A stretch of 64,000 nt of DNA from Rhytidiadelphus loreus (Eukaryota; Streptophyta; Bryopsida; Hypnales; Hylocomiaceae). The notes beneath the pieces are model-generated. The model saw only the letters and a list, made by a program, of their open reading frames with translations. It ran no database searches and was not told where the DNA came from. Numbering within the stretch: the first letter of the stretch is position 1; each line of letters begins with the position of its first letter. The position numbers and the translations under genes are program-made. Of the stretch, positions 11,254 to 24,015 are shown in pieces. Location: the NCBI GenBank assembly GCA_947034895.1, contig OX344765.1, forward strand, positions 25,921,001 to 25,985,000. Direction: 5' to 3'.

Positions 11254-14200
11254 CTAAATGGAGTGAAGCCTCGTTGGGCGCATCATGGACTCAAACTCCT
11301 TGTTCCGTTGCTCCAATTCCTTAAAAGAATTCTGAAGAGTCTCAAACTTTCTTTCTGATTCGGCCTTGCTTACTTCCAGTTCTTCAATTTGGTTCTTCAG
11401 GCCCTTGAGGTACAAAATAGCGTCCCCAAGGATGGAAGCTTTATCTGCCTGCAGATATGCCAGCAAAAGTCAGATCACATTGAAGTTCAACTAATATGTA
11501 CACTCCCAAGCAGAGAAATTGTGTGTTAATTCAATGCATTAAGAGAGTATGGATCTGGAAGATCATCAATTAATACCTTTGAAATGATGGGAACTAATCT
11601 CCTCAAAGCAGCAAAATTCGCTTTTTGTTTCTCTCGGCGACGTCTCTCTGCCATCATATGGTTCATGGCTGCTTCATCATGCCCTTGATGCACTGCGCCC
11701 CCCATGCTGGAAATTCGGGAACCTTGTCGAGGTCGTCTCTGCCCTCTTGGCGGAACCTGTAACCCCAAAAAATAAAATGGAAATATATTTAGATTTACTA
11801 AAGAATATGTGAGAGTCCCATGTCCAGTAATGTGACCATATGAGGTCTACCCATACTCATTTGAAAGATCGAATTGTCATTTTTGAGATGAGAAGAGATA
11901 ACTAAACCACCATGTTGATTCCAAATAACAGCTTCAATCTTTGGAGCGTTGGAATCAACTTCGACTTGCTAACAAGAAAATTTGAACCTTAGACCAACCT
12001 TGTGATATGATTACGAAAAATTGCATGCAGTTTCCATATCACACCTTCTTTGGAGCGATAGAATGAACTTCGATTTGCTAACAAGAACATTTGAAAACTA
12101 GACTCTGCTCATCTCTAGAAGGGGTCGGCTTGGGGAGTAGTTGTAACAGCAGTAGAATTCATCATGCATGAAAATGTATTGGTTTTGCAAGTAATTAATG
12201 TATCAACATACATACCTGGCCAAAGCAGGGGTCATTTGGAATTCCATCATTCACGGTCTCAGGACTGGAGCTGGACGCCAGCCTTCCTAGCATCCCGGTC
12301 TGCACTTCATTCTGGACCCCTTCAGACCCGGTGGGAGGATTCGAGTGAGGGATCTGCTTCACCATGTCAATGCAGCGGCGCAGCAGGTCCTGGCGGCTCT
12401 TCTTTTGCAACGGCGGGGCCAGGATGCGAGTATTTTTCCAGGCCTTGAACGGTTTCTGCGTTGGTGCAGGTGTTGGCCTAGCCTGCCCAGGCTGCGGAAG
12501 CTCATACGAGGACGTTCCATGGAATACGTTGCTGCCATGGTTTTGGCTTTGGTTTTGGTTTCCGTTGCTAGACTCCGTTAGCAGTTGGTTCATTTGGCTC
12601 ATGGTGCCTGTTTCCAGAGAAGGGAAATTGTAGGTGCCAGATTCGAGAGACTCCCCTTCGAGCATCAAGAACGGGTCCAGATTGAGGTCGTCTTCGACCC
12701 GAGTCTCTTGTGTTTCTGGCAAGGATTGACATCCTATTGTGTCCTCCAGCTGGTTCAATTCGGGGCTGTGAGACGACGTCCCTCTGAAATTAACCCATCA
12801 TTCCCAGCCAACGACCTTCAGGACTCACTCCAGATGTATATCACCAGTACGAGTTCAACAGCAAAGAATCACGTACCGATTGGTATATTTATTTTTTACA
12901 TCACTTGCTTTTGAGAATTTGGTGCACCATGCATTAAACTAGATTCTTATGCGGAAAAAAGTGATGTAGAGTTTTCATTTGGTACTGACCTTCTGGGAGA
13001 GGAGCTGGTGTTGGAATGCGAGGGTTGGCATTGGCTGGAGGCCATGAAGAAGACGTTCTGCTCCGGGGAGTCCCCAGACAGGAGTGTGGAGGCCGCCTCT
13101 TCCAAGCTGCTCACACTGGGAGACGTGGTGCCGGAACGGGACCTGTACGGCTGCCCAGGCTGGGTTCTCGGCTGCACGGGAGGGTAGTACATTTGGTTGG
13201 CTGTTTGCTGCGTCTGCAAAGCTCCGGCTGTCGTGGTTAAGGTTTGCATACCCCAGCTAGCAGCCCTTGCAGTCGCCGCATCCACGACAGGGAGTAACAT
13301 GTTGTCAGTGTTCATAATTTCATTCCCTTCAGCGTCAACTCCCAAGAACATGTTTGGCATGCTAGTCAATCTGTCACAAGCACACATCATCCATCAATCC
13401 CATGTCCAACTTCATACTGCCTTAGGAACATGGTCTTGCACAGACAATCAACAACTGAACTCAACCATAGAGAACCCAGGCAGGTCTAATGGTTTCAAAA
13501 TGACCAATATGACTGATCACATCGTGAAAAGCATATGTCAGATGGACTCAAATAATATATCACCAAAATCATTGAAAAACATGGCATGCGTTGGTCATGA
13601 AATCAACAGAATGGACCAAAGAAAGTCATTATCCACATGACCGCAAAAACAATAGAAAGCACAATTGATTCAGGCTTCTTGGTTCAAATAGAAAGTGGAA
13701 TTGAGCCCATGGTTTTTTTTAGGGTTTGGCAGTTAGATTAGTACCTTCTAATGATTTGCTGGTTCAGGGAATTGGGCTCGAAAGACTGGGGGCTGAGATT
13801 GTCGGATACGTGATGCCTCAAGGGGCTCAAGGGTGCGTAGGAGCTCGGTTGCATCATGGCACGAGAGGATTGAGGCAAGCTTAGAGGCGCTTGGGGGACT
13901 ACCCCACCAGTCTGCATATTGCTTGCTGATAACTGCGGATGGTCGCTGCCTTGATGACCAAGTGTTGGCAAGACGCTCGTCATAAAATAACTCTGGATAC
14001 TTTCCATCAGAACGAGATTCTCCGGCACCTGTGGTCATGCAATTACCAAAGAGATTACAATCAACTCATTTATTCCAAAGCTAACGTGAATCGACATACG
14101 ATGAAGCCACCTAAGTGACTGAATGTTGGCACCGACTTTAATTTATGGCAACTTTTGAACCTCCCCAACTTGTGACTCCAAGTGGGATGCTTACATCATC

Positions 14201-16028
14201 ACATGTTCCGAGCTCCAGAACGCCATCGAACCAGGGAATGAATATCGCAGTCTGTTCCAGGAAAAACAATAATGGTGCCCTTGTCAGTAAGTGAGAAAAA
14301 GAAAATTCATCAGGAAAGGTAGATCAAATCACGGAATGCTTTCGGTCGCTCCCATACTGAATTTAAATTTTTTTATAAAAGGAGAGATCTTGTACAATTT
14401 TCGTGAAGCCAGTCTTTGCACACGGCACATCAAAATCTAAACATGCGTCGGTGCTCATCAGATCTAGTATACGTACCGAAATTCTGGCTTGATGCAGAAA
14501 CTCGGATTGTTCCTTGGATCCTGCTGTGTCCAAAAAACTTGATCCACGCATCCAAATATTCCTACCTTTTGCATACGCCATGCCTACAGACCTGCAAACA
14601 TTGCAACAAATGCTGAGTCGACAAGAGCTTTGAAACCACCACTAGGGCTTGAATTAATACTCGTTCTGATTCAGGGCGTGGTTTCATGTCCATTTTTAAT
14701 CCAAAATTCATGTTCTGAGAAACTAAAAGCTGCACTGTAGCGTTCAAAACAGAGTATGGTCGGGTGTGCTAGATTATCAAAACCTGAAGATTTCTGAGCA
14801 CCGGCTCTGGCTTCTCTAAACCTTCCCAGTGTCTTTTTGCAAGCAGGCCCCAAAGCTGACCTAGTCTAGCCCAAATACTCCCTGGACTTGTATCACTGCG
14901 GTGCCCTAAAAACAGAGCTTAATAAATTTCTGCCCTAAGACCCCAGCTGAGTGCGTCGTCACTTAAACCCTAGTATTAAATTTATAACAACTGTCTAGCC
15001 TCGTAGATCTGAATAGATCAATTCGGTGATCCCTGAAAATAGAAAAATCCGAATAAAGCCTGGCGGGGGGAAACTTGTAGTGAAGAGGGCTCTTACCCAT
15101 AGCCTGTTCTGAACTGGCAGGACTTGAACGTGGAGCTGAAATAGTGCTCGTGATTCCAGCCTTGGGTGTCACTGTGGCGCCAGTGACCCCCTTTCCATAC
15201 CAATTTCCTGAATCAGAAACCGACTCACAAACTAAGTTGGTGGCAAGCCGAATAACCGCTGTGAATCAAATTTCAGAGCTGAATTCGACGCTGTTGTGAT
15301 CGAATGACAGAATCAGTGATACTTGAGTATCCAGTTACTACTCCTCTGGGGAGACCAAAGAAATTCTGCAGTGAGTCACTAGGCCTCCGACACTCTTAGA
15401 CCCTAATTGCAGCGCTTTTGAAGAATTTGGGCAAATTGACAGTAGGCGAAAAAAACAGTAAATCATTAGAGCCTAGCTCGAGACTCTCGGAGCCCATTTT
15501 TCACTATTGCACAACCTCAGAAGTACTTCACCAAAGTGGCAGTAGAAGAAACTCTACAGCCAATGGTCTCCAAGACGCTTAATTCCTTGAAATCACTCTT
15601 GCCCAACTGCTCGAAAACTGAGCTTGCAAGCTGATATTGGAAGAAATTCTACAGTCAATTTGGCCTCCCAAATCTCTAAGTTCCTTGTATTGATTACAAT
15701 TGCACTATTGTTGGAGAATTTTGGATAATAAAATTGTACAGTCCTTTGGCTCCCCCTCTGATTCTTAGCCTTTCCCTGTTTTCACTACCACCTCCACCCT
15801 TTCGAGCTTCAGCTCTTTGTGACTAAAATGACAGTGTTGGCACAGGCTCAGGGACGCAATCCTAAACCCTGGTGGTACCAACCTGGTATGCGGGTTGAGT
15901 GACCAAAGCGCAACGTAGGACCATTCCAACTCCTGCACCAAGCTCCGCAGTCGCGCCTGCACAGACGTGGGCTCGGAATGCTGGAGCTGCTGCTGCCCGG
16001 CCATCGCTTGCATTGTGGAGTAACTCAT
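11254..16028 (-). CDS. bHLH transcription factor with N-terminal bHLH-MYC_N domain, nine exons
   Basis: Nuclear DNA-binding regulator. Exons (minus order): 16028-15883, 15207-15097, 14591-14477, 14251-14195, 14028-13745, 13370-12990, 12783-12216, 11756-11577, 11448-11254; all GT-AG, phases agree, 2037 nt, 678 aa. Residues about 18-155 form a bHLH-MYC_N domain (LVQELEWSYVALWSLNP, later NIWMRG, FDGVLELGT, SIQSYF), the region that in MYC2, GL3 and TT8-type factors binds MYB or JAZ partners. Residues 160-550 are Ser/Gln/Pro-rich and probably disordered. The bHLH is at about 585-640 with the His587-Glu591-Arg595 E-box/G-box reading triad in HMMAERRRR; an intron splits it at the familiar plant position (IISK|ADKASILGDA). 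A short leucine-rich coiled coil follows and the protein ends about 40 residues later, so the ACT-like C-terminal domain common in subgroup III is absent. Exact subgroup uncertain. A decayed copy lies at 30220-33600. Confidence 0.95.
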
Positions 16029-17400
16029 AGCGTGAGCAGAATGAGCTCAAACTCCGTCCGGCTTCTCAATTGATCGATCTCCAGTACTCGACCTCTTCAC
16101 TGCGATCGAATCGAAGTCACTCAGCTGCACCACATTACGAATCACTCTGATCGAACGGCGAGAAGAAAGCAACGCGGATTGAAGATGACTGATTGGGGTG
16201 GGGCTCGTGAGGCGTCTCCATGCGACAGTCGCGAACAATACTTATCAGGAAAACACGACGACACTCGCAAGCTCACTGCAAGCCGTGAACGACAAATCGA
16301 CCAACTCGAGCTGCATTCGCAACGCAATTCAATTCACCTCCTTTTTCAAATTCCTCCAAGCTAATCGATCAATCTGACACAACCCGGAAAACTCAAAAAA
16401 ACAAAAAACCCACTGTCCTCCCCTTCAATCCAACCAACTGCCGACAGTTCTGTCTTGTTAAGCAATTGTGAGCGAATTCCCAATTCAATTCCGCAATACA
16501 GTACTCATTGAAAACTGTGAAACCCCGAACGACCCTCACCCGCCGCGTGAACCCAACTCCACTTCCTTAACCAACACTCCCTTCCGTCCCCAATCAATCT
16601 GCCACTCCCCACTTGCACTCACTCAATCCTTTGAGATGTTGCACTCAAAGTCGCCTACCAATACGGATCCCCCAATGCACACAACTAGCGTCAGCTCGCC
16701 CTTCAACCTCAATCACACACACCCCTGACTAACGATCGAATTCAGATCCGCTCACGCAATCCACTTCAAACCAAACCAAACCAAACCAAGACACCCACGG
16801 AATGCAAAGTGTTTCTCTCGAACAAATCCAAACGCTCTTTAAGCTGCGCTGCGTCCCCAAATGTGGGTACTCTTCTCAAGAGAGGAGGTGGAGATTGTCA
16901 AGATCCTTGGGAGACTTGGAGGGAGGGAGAGCAAGACTGATGAGAATGAGAGTGAGCGATGGGGGGGTGTGGGTTTGTGAAGGGATGAGTGGCAGAGGTG
17001 CTGTAGACGAATACCAGTTTGTATCGGAATTACGCACGTGTCGGAATGAATCGGGCTTCTCCTTTTGGTTGCTGCTTTTCTGGTTCATTGACTGCGCTCA
17101 TCAGTCCTACTCATCATTCTCGAGGCCGGGTATCCGAGTTTCCAGGGATGGGACCCGCTTGGCGGTATCCTGTGAACGCGAGTGCCACGAAGCTGCGGGG
17201 CTGCACACGGGAAACATAGAAAAAGGAACAAAACAAACGGTTTCAGAGCAGTTGGGGACGTGGGGCGAGTGGGGCTGGGTGGGTGGGGGCTCGCTGTTGC
17301 TCACGAGACGGAAGTGTCGGGGACGCAGCATGTTTCTTTTTCTTTTTCTTTTCTTTTTGGTGATAGTCAGAGCGACTTGCATTCATCCTGGAATCAGCGT
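16029..17400. promoter_or_regulatory. 5' leader and upstream region of the bHLH gene
   Basis: GC-richer than the rest of the intergenic DNA. Contains a tandem ACCAA run (about 16770-16790) and a pyrimidine-rich TTTTTC tract (17330-17358). Open frames on both strands here (up to 228 codons at 16802-17488) resemble no family and I treat them as chance. Part of this block (about 16440-16990) is recognisable again next to the decayed bHLH copy at about 33100-33540. Confidence 0.5.
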
Positions 17401-19084
17401 AAATTTCTTTTTGGATTTTCTCCATGTGGCGATCAACTGGAGGATGGGAATGCCATTAAAAAAATTAATGAGACCATTGGTCTCTTGACTAAGAACTCCT
17501 GGAAAATTCCCACTAGGAAAAAATAATAAACTTCCCCTCCAAGAAATAACAAGAATCATACATGACAACTCAAGGAGTTGTCCAAAATTCATGTAGAGCC
17601 TCACAAGGAATCAACAAATTACAAAGGAAATCAACCACAAAACACAAAGGGAATCACAAATTTCTTTTGACCACATAATGTGGTATTGGGTGTAAGACTG
17701 GTTTTCCCTTGTGCAACACATAGAATATATCAAGGAACCTACGGTGGTTGTTTGAACAAATCTAACATAGTTAAGAGACTTCATATCAAATGATGAAGCT
17801 AATGAAGCTATTAGAAAATTACCGAAGCCATTAGCCGGTCAATCATCAATGTTCTTCAGAAACAATGATGAGTTTTCTAAAAAGAATCTAATAAATAGGA
17901 ACTTTAAGAATTGGTGAGGAAAGCAAGAATGGGAACCAAGTTGAAAGAACCCTTTTGTTGGTCAAATATGCTCCTAATGCTTTTTTTACTATTTTTAACT
18001 TTGTTGATCCTTGTATATTGATCCATTTGCTAGTTACATCATTAATTATAATAAGAAGGATATGGCGAATCCTAGGCCCAAGCTCATATGGGATTGGCAA
18101 AAAGTTGCTAAAAAACTCAAATTTCTTGTAGGCTTGTCATTGACCCTTGAATCAATTTAGGGTTTGGCAACAAATTGCCAAAATATTTACATTGCCTAAA
18201 ATGTATGCAAGGAAAAAATTAATAAAATCACCTTCATGCGTACATTCAACCACATAACTATCTATTAGTAGTATCTTTTGTCCAAACATTGGTGAATCTA
18301 ATATTTTTTTTGAGAAGGTTTTGGTGATTTCAATCATTTTTTCAAACATTTTTCTTAGAGCTAGTGTCAAATTAGGTAAGATTCTGGAGAAAACTTGCCC
18401 AAAAAAATTGGTTGGATGGAGAGAGTCATGAAATCGTTGTGGACCATAGCTAGTTACAACAACTGTGGCATTTTTTACTTTCCTTTAACCGGCCTAAAAG
18501 TCCTTTGGAAGGAGGATGTAGATTTTGAGCTTTTGTGGCAAAATAAATTATAGCAGGAGTTGAATCTAGACATTAGATCTTTCAGATTTTGCAAGATTCC
18601 ATTTTCTTCCCATCTTTGCATAAACTCATTTACGTTATTGTACAATAATTATGAAGCACCATAGTAACCACGCTAATTACATCATTGAAGACTAAACATT
18701 GAAATTTGTTTTTTTAACATATTTGGATATATGTACTTCATATGTTTCTTGTAGCTCCAACAATAAGCTTTTGAAAACATTCATATCCTAGATAGTGGAT
18801 GTTGGCTCTCTTAGGTGTTAATGGGACAACTTGCTTGCATTCAAGAATGGGAATGACCTAAGAGGACCAAAGAAGGCCCTGACAAATAGGGAAAAGCTTG
18901 ACAAGGAGGGCCTTTAGAGGCAAAATGCTCAACAACAAGGTCATTCCTTGGTGTAAACCTTAGTTGAAAATTTTCTTTCTTAGAGATTGTCTTTACAACA
19001 ATACCACAATGAAATTCCTTTGCCACAATAACTAAGATGAAATTGGATAAAATTTGTATATTGCCCCAAGTTTGTTTTTTTCTC
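17401..19084. other. AT-rich intergenic DNA
   Basis: No supportable feature. Confidence 0.5.
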
Positions 19085-19265
19085 TATTTTTTTTTTCAAA
19101 ATAGAAACTTTATAGATTTTTTCACCATTTTTTTTTCCCAATGATATCAAGGAGCAACCAATTTTCCCTGAATTCCACCGGCTCATAACAATGAACTAAC
19201 CAACAGTTCTCCCCAAACATTGCTCTTTGGGTTGCTCTGACTTGAGGTCCTGAACTCCTGATTTA
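19085..19265. repeat. Dispersed repeat, copy 1
   Basis: Aligns with 25945-26130 in the same orientation. Shared landmarks include TTTATAG then TTTTTTCACCA, GAATTCCA, CAGTTCT followed by CCCAAA, and TTGGG(T/A) before a GACTTGAGG or CATGAACTT phrase. Nature unknown. Confidence 0.6.
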
Positions 19266-19860
19266 GCCTGGGTGGGGTGGGCAGCAGTGTGAATAGAGTC
19301 AACAGACAGTCTCACATCCTGGTCAATGCAAAATAGATTAAATATGTTATTTATACTATTTATAACTATTTATAGTCGAAATTTTCATTAGAAGAGAACC
19401 AGGGACTCTCACTCTTAACTAATTGAACTAATTTATGTAGTGAGATTCTCATCTCTAATTTGACTGTTTTTTTCCCTTTAAAATTAATACCGGTACTTAA
19501 AACACCAATAGTAAGTAAGTATATAGAAATGTAATTTATTTAACTTCATAATGTCCCCCAAAACATGAAAAACAAGAGGAAAAAAAACCCACATGAAAAC
19601 GTTGTTGCACACCACACGTGATTTCCATTTCACTTAATCAATAGTACACCAACTTTACTCCAATAGACAACAATACAACGTAAAACTAGGGCACTTGGCT
19701 GTTGTTTCCGGCACAAATTCAACAGGAAAATACTGATAGTACTTATACATTTTTTTAATTTTTTTAATTTTTTAATTTGTTTTCGTTTTTAATGGATAAG
19801 CATTTCTTGGTTCCTTTTTTCCCCTAGACTGGACTGCTCTGGCGACTGACATACTGAGGG

Positions 19861-19910
19861 GTTGTTTTGTTTTGTTTTTGAAACAAATGAAACGAGAATT
19901 TCATTGCAGA
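19861..19910 (-). mobile_element. Truncated LINE-like 3' end
   Basis: On the minus strand: TGCAATGAAATTCTCGTTTC, then ATTTGTTTC and an A-rich tail. The same 3' signature (TGCAATGAAAT...TTTCATTTGTTT plus oligo-A) recurs at 20091, 20309, 27721 and 28140, as expected of 5'-truncated non-LTR retroelements. Class assignment is inference. Confidence 0.45.
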
Positions 19911-20090
19911 GAGAAGAAGACGTACTGAGGGTTTTAAGTTCAGCACTCGGAAGGCACTTCATCTGAAAACATTGGCAATTCAATTTTTAAAAAGTGATTG
20001 AGTGATTGGTTGACCATTGCCTTGGGAATACAGTATGGCTGACTGGCTGGCTGACTACCGCGTTGATAACCGTACATACATACATTATTA

Positions 20091-20140
20091 TTCTTTTTTT
20101 TTTAAACAAATGAAACGGGATTTCATTGCAAAAGGGATAC
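20091..20140 (-). mobile_element. Truncated LINE-like 3' end
   Basis: Minus strand TTTTGCAATGAAATCCCGTT followed by TCATTTGTTTAAA and oligo-A. Same family as 20309-20440. Confidence 0.45.
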
Positions 20141-20308
20141 ATACATTATTCAGAAACGTACTGTGTATTCTTGAAACGATGCTCACAATCACACGTGTGG
20201 GAACGTTGTCGGTAAAGAAACGAGCTATCAGTCAAATGCCATCTAAGAAGTAGACTGCAGTGTCATGTCAGTGTAGTGTGTAATGTCTTTCACATATACA
20301 GTATTCTA

Positions 20309-20440
20309 CATTTTTATTTGTTTTTTAAACAAATGAAACAAAATTTCATTGCAAGGAGGGGGCCAAAACCGCCAACCAAAGGTGGCATGGCGGGGACGTG
20401 ACACAAGAGCAAGACGCAAAAGAAGGAAAACAAAAGACCA
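20309..20440 (-). mobile_element. Truncated LINE-like 3' end, longest copy
   Basis: Minus strand carries a pyrimidine-rich segment (CTTGCTCTTGTGTCACG), then CCTCCTTGCAATGAAATTTT, GTTTCATTTGTTT and an A-rich tail. No reverse transcriptase coding is present; only the 3' part was inserted. Confidence 0.5.
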
Positions 20441-20456
20441 CAGTATTCTACATTCC

Positions 20457-20686
20457 TTAACCCTTGAACGTTGAAGGGGTGATGCTCAAAATCATCCTTT
20501 TGTATTACTGTGTGAATCATTGGTCAAAGAAATAGCAAAAGCAACTATTGGAAGTCAAAGTACTGTAGGAGATCTTTCCTTTCGAAACCCAATTCCAAAG
20601 ATGAATAGTTGCACTTTCGTCCTACACTCAAAGATTCCATGTCATCCATCAGACGTTTGGCGTCCGTGTTGACATTCAAGGGTTAA
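20457..20686. mobile_element. 230-bp TIR element (TTAACCCTTGAA ends), copy 1
   Basis: The left end TTAACCCTTGAACGTTGA is matched by the right end TTGACATTCAAGGGTTAA in inverse orientation. Non-coding, MITE-sized. Related copies are at 20945-21181 and 63568-63796. Confidence 0.65.
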
Positions 20687-20944
20687 CCCCTAAACATCAT
20701 AGGGTGAACCCCGGAAGTGAGGAGCTTCTCTATGCTTGATAAGGAAAAATAGAATAATTTGAAATTGCCTCGTCTTATTGAGGACTTTGTAGTTGAATTT
20801 TGGAGCCAACTACTTGATGAATGTGAATGTGCAATTTTTAAGAGAATCCACCGTCTAGATTTTGAGATTATAATAGTTGATGAATAAGTGCTTCCATAAA
20901 TTTTTGATTTTCAATGTCTAAAAAATGTCCGTTGTGATGTTCAG

Positions 20945-21181
20945 GGATTAAAGGATGAATGGGTGGCCTTGGAAATCATCCCTTTTCATTACCGTGTGAG
21001 TCATTGGCTTAAGACTAGGCTTAAGAAACAGAAAATCACTCATTGGAAGTCAAACTACTATAGAGGACCTCCCCTTTTTACAATAAAATTTTGAGGAGGA
21101 ATAGTTGCACTTCTATCCTATTTGAAAGATTCCTTGTCATCCATTGGATGCCAAGCATTCGTGTTGATGTTTAAGGATTAA
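20945..21181. mobile_element. TIR element of the same family, copy 2
   Basis: Collinear with 20457-20686: shared GGTG, AATCATCC(C)TTT, ATTACTGTGTGAATCATTGG-like and GAATAGTTGCACTT phrases, ending TGTTTAAGGATTAA. More decayed ends than copy 1. Confidence 0.6.
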
Positions 21182-22448
21182 GAAGAGTATAAATCAAGGT
21201 TGCTTTACACTACATTGGATAGGAGACGAAAAGTGTACTAGTCAATCGAGAAGTCTCAGCCAAGACTTGGTTATTTGAGGCAACTTGTGGGATGTTTGGT
21301 CAAGATGGAAAGACAATAAAATAATACCTTAAGAAGTCTTAATAGGCTATAGAGTAAATACCAACTACATTAGTCTTCCGACCAACTTTACATATTGAAA
21401 TCTACTAGTGAACTTTATCAACAAGAGAGTTTGGGCCAACCACAATAGGAACCGTAAACCCTAATGGGTCCCCGCAAACATATTTTGTAAGTTTTAGGTT
21501 GCGGTGAATTTTGAGAAGTTATAAATTTTGCGTTTGGTGCCCAACTTCATTAAGAATTGTTGGAAAAAATGCATCTACTTGTCTAGTTTGTGTGGTAAAA
21601 TGTTCACATATGTATTGAACTTTGGGGAATCATTTAAATAGATAGGGTTCAAATTTAGTTCACCAAATTGCATTTTGATGGTTGCAATTTTGGGGCTTGT
21701 TTTTCCTTCATCCAATGTCCAGTGAAGAACAATTTTTCTTAAAATTCTAAGCCATAAAATTCAAACTAGACATGTTAAAGATCACATAGAAAAAGAAAAC
21801 ACAACAATATCACTTTGGATTGAAAGATTATAATGTTTGATCACGAGGGTGTTAAAATTGTGAAAGTAATTTGAAGTCTTTGAATTCTCTTTGTACATGT
21901 CAAATCTAAAATGGAGATCACCAAAAAAAAATGAAGTTATAAGAAATAACAAGTATAACCACAATCAATTTACGGCTTTTCAAAATCTACTTGACAACTT
22001 TCTTAAATGAATTTCTAATGCGATTTCTTCTTCAAGATCTAGTATCTTTGAGTCTCATTTTCAAGAGTTGTCAACACTTAGAAAATTAAGGCTTTCAATG
22101 AACACCCTTGCACAAAATCTTGAATAGAAAAAATCATCAACATTCATTTTCAAAATTGGATTTTCGAAGCTGGAATTATAAAATCGTCTTGAAGATTAGT
22201 CCTAAAATTGAGCTGCAAACTGAGCAGTTTCAATTCTATCTTGATAAACCTGTGAGATCAATGCATTGCAAAATGCAAATTGCATGTTGAGCTCCCCAAA
22301 TTAAAATTAACATTTAAACTCAAAATTTCAGTCTGTGGTCTGAAGTGTAGTTGGGCTTCACCAGTCTCTGAAACAATTGTAGAACAATGATGAGTGGTTG
22401 CGCAGCAGTACCAAATTTGTCATAGATTAATAATCTTTTAATGAAGTT
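21182..22448. other. AT-rich intergenic DNA
   Basis: No supportable feature. Confidence 0.5.
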
Positions 22449-22523
22449 GGAGTTCTTTGGAGGTCAAGTTTCTTGTCGAGAGGGGTGAGTCCGCCCAAGA
22501 AATTTGACCTCCAAAGAACTTCC
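22449..22523. ncRNA. miRNA-precursor-like hairpin (candidate)
   Basis: The arm 22449-22475 (contains TTCTTTGGAGGTCAAG) pairs with 22496-22523 (contains TTTGACCTCCAAAGAACTT) over about 27 bp with one bulge and one G:U pair; the loop is 20 nt. Size, loop and near-perfect stem fit a plant miRNA precursor, but also a short foldback MITE. No expression data. Confidence 0.3.
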
Positions 22524-22937
22524 CTTACAAAAAGGACTACCACATAGGCAGTCATGTCATTTTTTCATCCATGCTTCAAGTGTTCCACCAGACAAGCCTT
22601 GGCCGTAGTGTAAACCCAATCTGGTGAAGAACAGAACTTGCCCTAATGATATCGCTTCTTTTCCCTACAATTGTCAACCCGTATACTTCTTCACCGTAGT
22701 GTAAAGTGGCCCTCAATGTAAAATGTATTTCATCTATAGTACTCTACATCCTCCCTAAGACTATAAATCATTGTAATGGATTTCATCTACAATACTCTAC
22801 ATTCCCTAAGAAGAGTGTAAATCAGAGTAATTTATTTCACCCTGAGTATTTGGACTTCAATCTTTCACTTCCTCACTATTTATTGCATGCACACCTTTCG
22901 GTTTAAAAACATGTTACCAAAAAAAGATCGTGAAATT

Positions 22938-23016
22938 AGGAACAATGGTGCAAAGAAGGTACTCATTGAAGTAGGAACAATGGTGCAAAGAAGGTACTCA
23001 TTGAAGTAGGAACAAT
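22938..23016. repeat. 35-bp tandem repeat, about 2.3 copies
   Basis: The unit AGGAACAATGGTGCAAAG... begins at 22938 and again at 22973, identical over 35 bp, then a partial third copy. Confidence 0.85.
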
Positions 23017-24015
23017 GACCGTAGAAAAGATCCACAAGAAGATTTTACTTGGAATCCCTCATAGCAAATTAGATTAGTTGTGAGTTTTATTTATTTATTT
23101 TCAAAGTTATTATTATACCATTATCCTATCTCCGAGTCTATCACACTAGTTATGTCAAGTTGTCTATGCACTCATTCATGAGTCATTAGTTTTGATTATA
23201 TCAGTACTTAGGTCAATGAGGCCAAGCTAGTATAACTATTCCAACAAAGTTTCACTCATACGATAATATGAATCATTATTATTTTCCCTTGGACTTAAAA
23301 GTGCCTTGGTTCATGTTGTAAACTTTAATTTCAAAGAATCAAGAATGAAAGGAGATGAAGAATACTAGTTTTTGATAAATAGTCTCCAAATCCATTTAAG
23401 AAAGTGTGATCGATAGTGCCAAGGACAATTAGATTGGGACCATTTGGAAATTTGAAGAAACTTTGATGAAGAAACTTTTAAACCTCAAATTATTGGTGTA
23501 CCCACAATTAATTAATACTACATTGATCATATGGATCATGGATCACATGGATCACATAGAATACATGGATCATATGACACTTGAGACACTAAGTTTAATT
23601 CTTTCTTACACTTGTGAATGGCCCTTCTTCTTCAAAAATGATAGGAAATGTCTTCCATAGAAGGAGGCTCTACAAGCATGTCAAATATAAGCCTTGTTTG
23701 TGGATTTTTATGAAGATATGTTATTCTCATGAACCAAGAACTAAACTATTTTTTTCATTATTATGACACGTCTTCTAGAAGAAAATGAATTTTCTAAGAT
23801 TTGATGGCGAGTTTGTAAATGTGATATGATCTTCCATCAAACCATGTATAATTGTTATCTTTTGTATTTTAACTTCTTCCTTGACATGTTCCAAGATTTT
23901 CAGGAATTGTGAGCTAAATTTATTTTTGTTTTAGGTTTGATTGGTGAGAGCATTTGGACAACCTACTCAATATTTTGTATTATTGACTTATATTTAGGTT
24001 GTAACATTAGAAAGG
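23017..24015. other. AT-rich intergenic DNA
   Basis: Only a short imperfect ATGGATCACAT tandem (about 23527-23575) stands out. Confidence 0.5.

Noticed and set aside
16802..17488. 228-codon open frame on the plus strand upstream of the bHLH gene
   Set aside because: No recognisable domain, odd composition with hydrophobic Phe runs from a pyrimidine tract, and overlapping long frames on the other strand; better explained as GC-rich promoter DNA.
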